Shown here: positions 22,451 to 32,800 of the stretch, piece after piece
Position numbering within the stretch: the stretch's first letter is position 1
How the letters are laid out: each line of letters begins with the position of its first letter
Assembly (NCBI RefSeq): GCF_963678635.1
Contig: NC_087067.1
Coordinates: 20,954,596 to 21,018,595 of the forward strand
DNA: 64,000 nucleotides
DNA from: Symsagittifera roscoffensis
Taxonomy: Eukaryota > Xenacoelomorpha > Acoela > Convolutidae
Reading direction: 5' to 3'
Made by a program: the position numbers and the translations under genes
Notes under the pieces: generated by a model
Database searches by the model: none
Told to the model about the DNA's origin: nothing
Seen by the model: only the letters and a program-made list of their open reading frames with translations

Positions 22451-24200
22451 CAGGGTTACCACTTGGTCAGATTTTTCTGACCAGTCAGAAATGGTCAGAT
22501 TTGGTCAGTTATTTGATCGGAGGTCAGAAAAAGTCAGAATATATGTTTATTTGCCATGATACTTGTTTTTTTCTTGTTACTAGTGGTTCACTTTCTGGCA
22601 CCTCGGCATAAAATCATATTTTTGTTTTTCAGAGAGATGGGTGTGTGCAAGTTTTAAGAGGCGTGGAAAGAGACACACCCCTGGGCAGTAGCAGTTCCCG
22701 GCAAAGCCGACAAAGCCAGGTGTATACTGTGTCCGGGGAAAGTTATTGATGTGAAATCGGGTATACAGACGCTGGGAAGACATGCATCATCCGCGAATCA
22801 CAACGCTGCTGCTAGTTATGCTGCAAGTCAACCGAATATACAACGCTGTATAGCACCTATTGTAACTCAAGAAAATGGGCGGTTGAAGGCTACGATCATT
22901 CATTGCTTGCGACTAGTCGTGGATGGAAGCTCATTAAAATCTAGTGATACTGCGTCTAGAAAAGGAAAATGTTACTCGAAGATGTTCCCCGATTCTTCGT
23001 ATTCGGATATTGACTGCGGAAGAACCAAGGCAGGTTATGTTATCGCCTTGCTATTGCGCCCTTTGTTATTGAGAAAATGATTCAGGAAACTGCAGGCTCT
23101 GTTTTTGCGCTGCATGTTGACGAATCGACGCACCTCGGAAAAGTCAGGTTGGAATATTGGATTGTTCATCATGTGGAAGGTACACGAAAAGTTCGGTATC
23201 TCGTAACGAAGGAACTGAAAACTGATTTCGACGCTAGTGTGTGTGTGTTTCTAACCAATACCGGTTGCCGTGACTTGAATGAAATGAAGCTGTTCTCCGC
23301 TGAAGCTGTATTTAATGCAACCATGCAAGCACTTAATGCATTCTCTCTTGATCAGATGAAACTGATCCATGCCATTAATCATGAAAGTGCATGTGATTTT
23401 CCTGGAGTCTGAGAAGTTGGTGGAATCAACACTTCGCAGCCTCGCCCAACTTGCTGACTTCTTCAACTTGTCTTTGACGCAAATTCTAGATGATTTGGCC
23501 CAATTGCGAGTCACACAAACAGTTTCTTTTTCGTTGTTTGAATTATTGAACAAAAAAGAACTTGATGCACAAGCGCCTTTGATGAAACTCATGGAGTCAG
23601 TCTTAGTACTTTGCCCTCACAAAATAATAGTTGAGTCAGGGTTCAGTAAAATGAAGTTTTTCGAAAATGATTATCGCTGCAATCTGGGACTGGAGATGTA
23701 CAATGCGTATCGGGTCATTGCAGATAACTTTGACAGGGATGACTTCGAAGATTTTGAGCCTACAGATTCCCTTTTCGAAAGTGATAAGGCGTCTCTAAAA
23801 CGAAATAAAGAAGAAGTCGCAGAAAGAAGAGCCAGCACAAAGTTCTGCAGGTCTCCGAGCAGAAATAAAGGTATTCGAACGAAAAAACTGCAAAGTTCTT
23901 GAAAAAGAACTAAAAGAAGTGGACAAGGAAGTGGAAGAAGCCGAAACGAAGCTCGCAGAAGCAAAGAACGGAAAACCTTGCTCGAGCTTTCTAGAAGTGG
24001 TGACGTGTTCAGACATGAGCAGGACTCCAATAATGTCATTTCCCTGATGTTTAAATAAACATTTCCTTGAAATTCAACGTTAAACGTTCACAAAAGTTTT
24101 TTCATAGTTGTAGTTCAGATATGAAAAAGGTCAGCGAAATGGTCAGTTTTTTGATGATATCTGTGGTCAAATTTTTGATCTGAACGAAGTGGTAACCCTT
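22451..24200 (+). mobile_element. hAT-superfamily DNA transposon, 1750 bp, with perfect 8-bp target duplication
   Basis: The termini are CAGGGTTACCACTTGGTCAG on the left and, read inward on the other strand, AAGGGTTACCACTTCGTTCA on the right. Further inward both ends carry clustered GGTCAG-type motifs (six or so at the left), which resemble subterminal transposase-binding repeats. The GATTAAGG duplication flanks it exactly. It sits inside a repeat array and carries one transposase gene on the + strand, broken into three frames. Confidence 0.92.
22655..23902 (+). pseudogene. hAT transposase, broken (BED finger to dimerisation domain)
   Basis: The first segment (about 22655-23080) holds a BED-type zinc finger: aromatic residues at W-KETHPW, the CILC pair, then LGRHASSANH. 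The second (23077-23412) has the FALHVDEST block of hAT catalytic domains, containing a catalytic-type Asp. The third (23369-23902) has the hAT C-terminal dimerisation region (VESGFSKMKFFENDYRCNL) and a charged tail. Frames change near 23080 and 23390, and a middle block, including the usual DTRWNS region, is missing. It is an internally deleted, non-functional copy. The fragment at 8939 contains just the block this one lacks, but the terminal repeats differ, so they are separate families. Confidence 0.8.
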
Positions 24201-24208
24201 GATTAAGG
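24201..24208. repeat. Target site duplication, right
   Basis: GATTAAGG directly follows GGTAACCCTT and is identical to 22443-22450. Confidence 0.9.
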
Positions 24209-24790
24209 TACCCTTACAAATCTGGGGTTAAGGTTTCATCAAAAAAAAACAGGCTGTAGGATTTTCCCTGCATCAGCCGCTACTCCAGGAATCACCTATG
24301 AATATGGCAAAATACCATTTTTGACTGTTCAGTGAAATTTCATTTTTCTCAAAACAATGCCCTCCCAAGTCTTGGCTTAAGGGATCAATTTTGAAAGTTT
24401 TTGAAACATATTCACTTCTCAAAACTATCCTGCCAATTCTGAGGTTGAAATTTCAATCGAAAAAGTATGTTTCAATCTTTTGTGCATAAACGATTTCATT
24501 CTATTTTTTAAGAGAAAACCGGCATGGCCTTAGGATAAGTTAATTTGAAATTTTTACCGTTTTTTAGATTTTTTCACCAGTCTCGAAAATTGCCCAGTCA
24601 AGATTAAGGGCTCCATCGAAAAAACAGTTTGTGGAGATTTTCTGTATATGGGGCTATTCCCCTGCCTTGGTAGAGAAGCTGAGACGGGTATTAAGAAATT
24701 TGATCATACTTTTTTGATTTTATAACCGTTTTTGGAAACATTTCTATTTTTTAGATTTTTACTCAGATTAGCTAACTGGGTCATTAGTTG
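24209..24790. repeat. Right part of the interrupted 'CCCTGCCAAATCTG' array
   Basis: It shows the same phrases as 21930-22442 (CAAATCTGGGGTTAAGGTTT, ACTATCCTGCCAATTCTGAG). No genes are present. Confidence 0.55.
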
Positions 24791-24997
24791 AATTTTCTTG
24801 TCAAAAAATCAATTTGGAATATATCTTTTTTTTTCGAGTGATTTCTGTCTCGTTTTCGATTCGCTAGCTTGCATTGCTACACTTCTTTTCTGTGTTAATT
24901 TCGCTGCTAACAACACTTCTTTTACCGTTTCTCAACAAAAACAGATATATCATTATTTTTATAGGACTACGATGCGTATAAAGACAAAATTTTTTTG

Positions 24998-25562
24998 TTC
25001 CGATCATTGAAAATGGAGAGGAACTTGTATTCGGGTGGTTTCAATTTCTTTTTTGTTTTCAACGCAAAATCAGATACCATAAGAAATCATTGGATTGGGT
25101 CGATTGATATATCCAATTAAATTCCTTGCATTCGTGGTTCGAATGACGTTTCAAAAAGATGTCCCAGTTTTGAGAAAAATAGGTTAAAACGTTTTGATTT
25201 TTCGTTCAACTTCGAGCAACTAAAGCGATCGACTAAGAATCGTTGTATGAAAACTTTCTTTTATGTAGACTTTTAGGCTGAAAAGCTGAATTTTAATATG
25301 AAGTAAACTAGTTTTAGATGTGTAATTTTATGCTTGCTTGACATTTAAAGTTTTCTAATTTTATAAAGATTTTTTTTTGACTTTTATATTTGTCATTTCT
25401 TTTTTTGAAGTCAAATTTGATCAATTATGTCTTTTTAACTAAGTTTCTACCTGTTTGTATAGTTCTTAATTCACACCACGCACTAAAACCGACACTAAAT
25501 TGAAGAAAACAAGCAAACAAAAAAAAACACTTTTTTTGTTTTTATGAATATGGTCTGAACAT
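24998..25562 (+). mobile_element. MITE-like repeat, copy 2 (GTTCCGACCAT ends)
   Basis: The left end is GTTCCGATCATTGAAAATGG and the right end is ATATGGTCTGAACATTCTG. Interior landmarks match copy 1: CAACGCAAAATCAGATACCA, an AAAATAGGTTAAAACG segment and AACTTCGAGCAACTAAAGCG. Non-coding. Confidence 0.65.
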
Positions 25563-25604
25563 TCTGTTCTAACCTTGTTGTAGTTGGGACATCGACTTGC
25601 GTGC

Positions 25605-25993
25605 GGTTTGCTTGAAAACTGAACGAAAGACGGCGCACAACCCCCCCCCCCCCCCCCCCAGGGATTCGACCCCCTGCCGACCCAAAGGGTCCCCCCTTCG
25701 ATACTTTTTCAGAAATCCATTTTTGGCCGACCGACCCTAAAATCTTTCTAAAGGCGCCTTGGGTGGCAATACATACTAACTTTGAGGGGGAGCGCGCGCC
25801 AAAAAAACGCGATTTTTTTGTCAAAATTTTTCAAAAAGTGCCCAAAAACGGCTTAGGGGCAAGACAGTGCTTTGGGAGAGCTCGAAAAGTCAATTTGGTC
25901 GACCTAAAAAAAAGGTCGTCAAAATTTCGAAATTTTGGAAAAATTTTTGAAAATCCGCCCCCCCCCCTCGAGAAAATCCTAGATTCGCCCCTG
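25605..25993 (-). mobile_element. hAT-type MITE copy with a poly(C) run
   Basis: Read on the minus strand it begins CAGGGGCGAATCTAGGATTT at 25993, the family's terminal sequence. The interior has GTCGACCAAATTGAC, GAGCTC, GAGCGCGCGCCAAAAAAACG and GGTCGGTCGGCC-like blocks also seen at 54103. The far end is a run of 19 C at 25641-25659, which replaces the expected terminus. A T-rich and C-rich tract like this is prone to sequencing and copy-number error. Confidence 0.6.
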
Positions 25994-26123
25994 GTGATGC
26001 TAAAGGTCAGATCAACTTGTGTGCAGCATTTGAAAATTTTGAAAAGATCTTGTCGATTCGAAAATCAGACCTTGTTAAAACAACAATTCATTTAATTCTA
26101 ATTATTGATAAACGTTGTGACAG

Positions 26124-26348
26124 AGAATCATAACCGAATGCTACAACGAACGTCCGTACCTTCTGCAACAGTATATGTCGGAACTAGCGAAGCTGCATTC
26201 GTATCTTGCAGAGAAGAAGAACCTCAGTGGGGATGAAATCGAAGAGTTTATGGCACTGAATAAAAAGGAGACTGATTGTCAACCGAAAATTTCGACGGCT
26301 CCGCGAGCACCACAGCTCGCCGGAATCCCCAAAGTTCAGGCTTCGTGA
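26124..26348 (+). CDS. Terminal exon resembling the C-terminus of an FtsH/AFG3-type metalloprotease
   Basis: A GTTGTGACAG acceptor leads into 74 codons and TGA, with the poly(A) variant ATTAAA 33 bases later. The first 45 residues fit the end of the peptidase-M41 domain of FtsH/YME1/AFG3 proteases. A C-Y pair is followed 10-35 residues on by Leu-spaced helices and then LSGDEIEEF, the counterpart of the family's LDGEEI, with identical Tyr-to-Ile spacing (33 residues). A Pro/Ala-rich tail follows. I find no AAA ATPase or HExxH exon in the window, so the gene may have distant upstream exons or be a relic. The homology is a by-eye inference over a short stretch. Confidence 0.4.
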   Translation, partial: RIITECYNERPYLLQQYMSELAKLHSYLAEKKNLSGDEIEEFMALNKKETDCQPKISTAPRAPQLAGIPKVQAS

Positions 26349-26892
26349 ACTAATTGAATGTGATTTTGATCAATGGAACTAATTAAACATGCAAAACGTT
26401 TGCTTAAAAAATTGAGCCATTTCTTCCCCTCAAGTTTTGCTTAGTATTGGGGTGGCAGGAATGAAGAAAAGTAAACGCAGTTGTTTTATATCTGATTATT
26501 GTCATGGACAATTATGATCCTGTTATTTGTGATTAAGGTTCCCATCAGTTACTATAAAGTGACGTTCATTGATGGCGTTCCAAGTCGGAAATATTAGGCG
26601 CATTTTTGTCATTAGATACTAATTATGAAGGTGGAGAGTGCAACGAAAAAGAATAATTTTTCAGTCAAAACATTCCGAAAACAGCTTTATTTCTCGATTT
26701 TGCAGAAATTTGCCTGCGGTGCAGAAATCTGTGTGTAATTGTTTTTTTTGTGTACTGGAAAATTGATCTGGCCGGCTGAGATTTTTAATGAAAATACCGC
26801 TCCCGACACGAGAATATCCTAGATCATCACCTACACTCGAATTCGAAATGAGCAACAAGTTTTGAGACAAGTTTTTTTCAGATATTGTTGAA

Positions 26893-29800
26893 ATGGATTC
26901 GATAGTATCTAATACAGGGGCCTCTTCAGGAGACTCTGTCAAAATTCACCCTCTAGTCATTCTAAATATTTCGGATCACTTCACACGTGTGAGGGCTCAG
27001 AACAGCATGCAAGTGTCGAACAGTGCCAGACATGTAGCTTCAGTGCAGGTTCGTCTTATTTAGTGCTTATTTCTAAGGTTACTGAGCAGTCTGGTCGAGC
27101 CTTAACATGCACGCTACGGTCGAAAGTGTAAATTGGTTGGTGCCCAACTGTTCCTGATGCAAAAACTTGTGTAATAAATATCTTATCAATGATTACACAA
27201 GTGTGCTTGTGAGCTTTATGTTCAATGGTCAGATCATTTTTTTCTAACCAGCGTCTAGTGTAGGGAACTTTGTTTGAAACAGGTTTGTCTTATATTGCGA
27301 GTCTAATTTCTTTTACTTCACGCGCACAAAATAGCGCAAATATATTAGCTTCTAATCATAGTATTTTAGCATTGGAAATTTAATAATAATAATAATATTT
27401 AATTCAGTTGATGATTATTACAATACAATATGTATATTTACAATCATCAACAAGGATTGTCTAAAAAGCCTACGGCTTATCTAGTAGACAACCTTAAACT
27501 CAAATATCAATGACAATACAGCTGTTTATGAACTTCCTTATTATCAAGCAGATAATTATCAAAAACATCGTGTATAAAAATCTTGAGTTGATGTCTCTGC
27601 AAACTTGTCACATCTTCATTCAATAAACCAGATGCAGTTATATAATTATGAATAATGATTCTTCTAACATTTATGGAATTTTGAAAACATTTCGTTCTTT
27701 GTATTTTACTATTCCAGAAGCAACTCCCCTAGTGAAGTACGCCACGTTATTAGTCGTGGTACTATCACAAACATTATTGTAGCAAATATCTTTAAACAGT
27801 TCGTAAACGTGAAGATCAAACACCGTTTCAATTTTATGCAGTCTGTACTTTTCAACTGTGCTCTCTCTATAATCAATTCTAAAAATAGCACGTATTATTC
27901 TCTTCTGTATTACTAAAATTTTATTTAGATCTGTTAAGTTTGCACAGCCATAAACCAATACGCCATATTGAAGAACAGGTTTGATGTAGGATCTGTATAT
28001 CAGTAGAAGCATTGGAATATTAAATAATTTTCTGGAACGATATATTACTCCACACAGTTTAGACAATTTCTTAATAACATGTTCAATATGCATCTTGAAG
28101 TCTAACTTTGAATCAATGTATATACCCAAATACTTCGTGCAATCAACCATTTTTATGCATTCACCTTTTATATCAAGACCAATTTCTCCATTTTTCTTGC
28201 TGAAATTGAGCAGAACAGTTTTATCAGTATTCAGTGAAAGTTTATTGCAACATAAGTAATTGTAAACTATGTCAAATTCGGTTCTTAATTTCTTTCCAGA
28301 ATTCTTACCAGAAGTCATGATGGATGTATCATCTGCAAAAAGTGTAGTATCTAAACTAGTGCTATCAGGTAAATCATTTATGTAAATCAAAAACAGAAGC
28401 GGACCTAGAACAGATCCTTGTGGAACTCCCGTTGAAACATTTTCAAGCGTTGATCTATTATTTCCAATTTCAACATACTGCTTTCTATTAGTCAAGTAGG
28501 CTCTAATCAAATTGTTACTTTTACCCCTGATCCCATAATGATCCAATTTTTGCATCAGAATTTTGTGATCAATCGTGTCAAAAGCTTTCTTGAGATCCAA
28601 AAACAAAGCAATTGCATCCGCTCTTTTATTAGTAGCATCTCTCACAAATTCGGTCAGCCTCGCAACAGCCTGAATCGTAGATCGCTTAGATCGAAAACCA
28701 TATTGGTTCATGTTTAAAATAGAAAATTTCTCAAAAAAATTTATGAACCTCGAATGTATAAGTTTCTCAACGACTTTGCTCAGGCAAGACAACAGCGAAA
28801 TTGGTCTGTAATTACCAGGATCTGTTTTATCTCCATCTTTGAACATAGGGACCACTTTGGCAATTTTCAGTAAGTCTGGGAAAACATCAAGGTGAATGCA
28901 TTCGTTAAAAATATCGGATATTAATGGTGCAATTACCACTCCTAACTGCCTGATGATTTCATTGCAAATATCATCAGGTCCACATGAGAACTTACTTTTA
29001 AGGCTATTGATAACATCTAGAACTTCTCTGTGGTTAGTTTCAAACATTACCATTGATTTCACTTGTTTTGGCGATCTACATATCGGTACTGATGAGTAAG
29101 GTATTTGCGATGCAATTTTCGACCCAATGTTACAGAAAAAAGTATTCAATTTATTCGCATCAATATGTGTCGTTGTGTTATTCCCGGTCTTTCCTATTCC
29201 TACATTTTTAAAAATCTTAAATAAATCTTTACTGTTAGTCACCTTTTCCACTTTTTTAGTATAAAAGTTCCGTTTCTCTAATCGCAGCAAGGCGTTTACT
29301 TTATTGCGAATGATTTTATAATTGACATGCGTATCAGTCGACCAGCAGGCCTGTAGTTGGCGAAGAAGTCTATCTCGTTTAAAAATTAGTTTTCTAATTT
29401 CTGGAGTTATCCATTGTGATTTCATTTTTCGTTTTTTACCATATACTTTTAATGGAGCGAATACATCTAGGCAATCGATAATTGTTTTAATCAGAAACTC
29501 AACTTTTTCATCACATGTTCCTTCCGGTACATTTTTCAACAGGTAGTTCACATCTGCTAAAAACAATATTTTTTCGGTTGATTTTTTTAGAAAAGACAGA
29601 TTACGAAAAGTCAAGTTATCATCTATTTTTGACACCACGTTAATATCGACAGATTACGAAAAGTCAAGTTATCATCTATGTTTGACACCACGTTAATATC
29701 GCATTTGTTTTTTTTTCGGCTTACCGTTTTAGCATTGGCATTTAATAGCACGTGTTTTATCCGCTTTTTTGCTGGATGGTGTCTGAAGACAGCAGAGTGA

Positions 29801-32800
29801 TATGGAGCAGTTGTTCAGATTTAAGACTCTTGCATTTTAAAGCTCCCATTTACATTTTTTTTGCTTTTTTGGGGAGCGCTAGCTTCACTTTTGTGTTACA
29901 ACATAGGAGTAAAAAACTTTTCCAACAATCAGTAAACTAGGTTAACATGTTTAGCTCATTTTTGCTGCGTTTTTCTGCGATGACTTATTTTTGATGCCGC
30001 GATTTTGAAATCTGAATTTTGTCGCATTTTTTTTTCTGTTTTTTTTATGCATTCATGCTGATTGGGTGATTAGTGAGTTACTTATTTCTGCTGGCCGACC
30101 AGTTAATCAGTTTGCTTTCTCCCCTATCAGTATTTTTGAGAATTATGACGAAAAGTGGCACATTTGCAAAAAAAAACAATAAAAAATCTCGAAGTTTTTA
30201 GTTATTGGATAAACAACTATTAAAACCCCCACCCGCCAAGGTCACACATTTGAAGGCAACGGTTTTTAAGGTTAATCTTTTTTCTTAAAGTGTTGGAGAT
30301 AAGAAAATTGTCAACCTGCTGGACTAAATTCTGCGCGCTGTTATGAAGTTATCAATAATGCTTAACATGCAATCGCCACATATATGAGTGGTGAAAAAAA
30401 ATGAAATTTTACGCGCTGAAATTATCATTCTAAATGGATTTGAGGTAATCTCATTGATTCCTAAATGAATCAAATTATATTTTTCATTAAGTGTTTTCTT
30501 TTTGAATTTCGTTTTGTGTATTTGATGCGTTTTTCCTTGTTTGCCGTTTTGTTGCTTGTGTTTGCAACGCAGCTTCGCCTTCCATTTAAATTTATTTTTT
30601 TTTAAGTTTCAGGTTTTCTCTTCTAGCTGCAAGAGAAAACGCAGCTTCGCCTTCCATTTAAATTTAAGTTTTTTTTTGAAAGTTTCAGGTTTTCTCTTCT
30701 AGCTTTCCTCATTAGACTGGAATTTTTTCAGGCGTACAGTCCTGTGTTCTCTTGCAGTTTTTTTTTGCAGTTTTCAAAGGTCAGCTTTCGTTTTCAGCTT
30801 GTTTAAAAAGTGCAGCTTTGCCTCTGTTAACAATTCGGATGAACGCGCATCTGATATCGGCCTGGTCTTCATGGAAACTATATGTTTTAAGGCAGTAATT
30901 TCAACGTGGGGCAAATGATGCACCAGTACTGAAATAATGTTTTCTACTTTAAGTGATAATTAAGGACATTTATCCTGGAAGCAAAGGACAAAAAAATGAG
31001 CTGTTCATCTCATTACGGCGATTCGTTGCTGTACCCTCGATTAAGACCAACATGCCCAATCGTTCTTTTTCCGGGCTGGGAAGTGTTACCTCGCTTCCTT
31101 AAGCAACGGGCACAGGTCATATAGGGCCTTGAACTACTGACCATTCGACTGAGAGGCTTTGCTATTTCACCACAGATCTAAAAATTAAACTTAATTTAAC
31201 CTAATTATAATTAAACTACAAGTGCATGTTTCATGTATACGTGATTAGGTTATCAAATTGTTAAAAATGGTACTTCACTGGTGCGCCAACTGGATCAAAT
31301 CAATGTTGTCGAATTTCAACTGTAATTTTCATAGCTCTTAACCCTTGCGATAAGCAAGGCTATTGTAATCGGGTATTAGACTTTTTCCCGTAAACAACTT
31401 TGTTTACAGATTTCAGCATGCATGCAGTACAACATGCATGAAGTATGTGCGTGTTTGCAGCGAAATTTTAAATTTTGGTCTATTACTCCCACTGTGCGTC
31501 CTTATTAGTGTTGTTCCAACAAGTTCGCAGTTAAGATTTTTAATGATATTTCTTTGGTATTTTTTGAATTTTCGACTTCGTCGCTTCATTTTTTGTCGGC
31601 TTTGTTTCCGCTTTCTTTTTACCAGCCAATTTCATCGCTCATTTGAATGTTATTTATCTAGGTTAGAAGGCTAAATAATTTTTCGCACTTAAACTTATGA
31701 ATAATTTTTTGACCGAATTTATCGCCTTGAATGCTCATAAACTGTTTCCTTCAATTACTAAATAATTTCAATTCCTTTTCAAGAGGATAAATTCAATCCA
31801 TATTTTTTCATCATTTTACTCGCAGAAACATTCTGGCAGAAAAAAAAAGAATTTTTCTGTTAGAATTTTTTAAAATTAAATTCTCAATTTTTTCGATGTA
31901 TGGTTTCTGGATGTTTTTGCACTAAAAGTGCGCGGAGCTAGTCTTAGTTTTATTTAGTTTGGTGTGTTACAGAATTATAAAATTTCATGTGAAATCGATT
32001 TAATACCGTGTTGTGCTAATTCGTCAATAATTTTCTAAAACAAATATATTTCGTGGATGATTTTTTTTTGCATTTTTGACTTGACTGTTTTGTCTACAAA
32101 AGAATGTGGCAAGTGTCGTACGATATTCAAGAATGTGGTTCTTTCCGGCTTAATTTTTTTGAAATTTAAAGAATTTTCATGTGTTTTGTTTCATAAACGG
32201 GTGTTTTTTGTTGCAATCGTTTTTATCAACTTTTCATATTTGATAAGTTTGATGTCTTTGGGATGTTTTTGTTTGTTTTTTAAAGTTTTCATAGATTTTC
32301 TACAAATTGTTTTTATGGCAATTTGTTAATTTCTGCAGTCGTTTTTTTGGAATTTTTGGTTTTTAAATTTTGTTTTTCATTGTTATCTTAGTTTATAGCA
32401 TGCTACGGATAGGGTTTTTCCCTATCCTCAAGTTTGCATGTAGGACATGCAGATTAATTGGTTTTATATTTTAAAGCATTTTTTTTGTAACTCCATAAGG
32501 AAATTTTTGATCAGTTGACTGAGTTTTTTAAATCTTTTCTATCTATTTCTCTTGAGAGAGAACAGAATAGACTTTGTGTAGCTCCAATCCTTCTTATGTT
32601 TTAGGTAATTGACTTCTATAAAATTTTAAATAAGATATTACTTCATTTTTTAGCCTACGATTTCTTCAATACATTTATTTTCTTACTTTTCGTTTGAAAC
32701 CTATCTTTTAAACTTAGGCATTTCATTTGAATCGCAAGTGGTGCGAAGCTCAGCTTCGCTTCTATGTATAAATGAAATTGATTATATCCGATAATTATAA

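Larger units (their letters stand above)
27363..29746 (-). mobile_element. 5'-truncated non-LTR retrotransposon (LINE) in CSN6 intron 1
   Basis: The element body is about 27384-29726, on the minus strand. The flanks TTTTAGCATTGG-AAATTTAAT (left) and TTTTAGCATTGGCATTTAAT (right) form a target duplication of about 20 bp with one or two differences. The 3' tail is an (ATT)n microsatellite (AATAATAATAATAATATTTAA on the + strand), not poly(A), as in several CR1/Jockey-group elements. No endonuclease domain precedes the reverse transcriptase, so it was truncated at insertion. At its 5' edge a 53-bp unit is duplicated (29595-29700). It lies antisense to CSN6. Confidence 0.85.

Noticed and set aside
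25641-25659. Run of 19 C as a possible regulatory or G-quadruplex element
   Set aside because: It lies at the broken end of a MITE; homopolymer length is unreliable and no function is implied.
31438-32329. Two Phe/Leu-rich open frames in CSN6 intron 1 resembling membrane proteins
   Set aside because: Hydrophobic translation follows from T-rich DNA; no start context, family motif or splice support.
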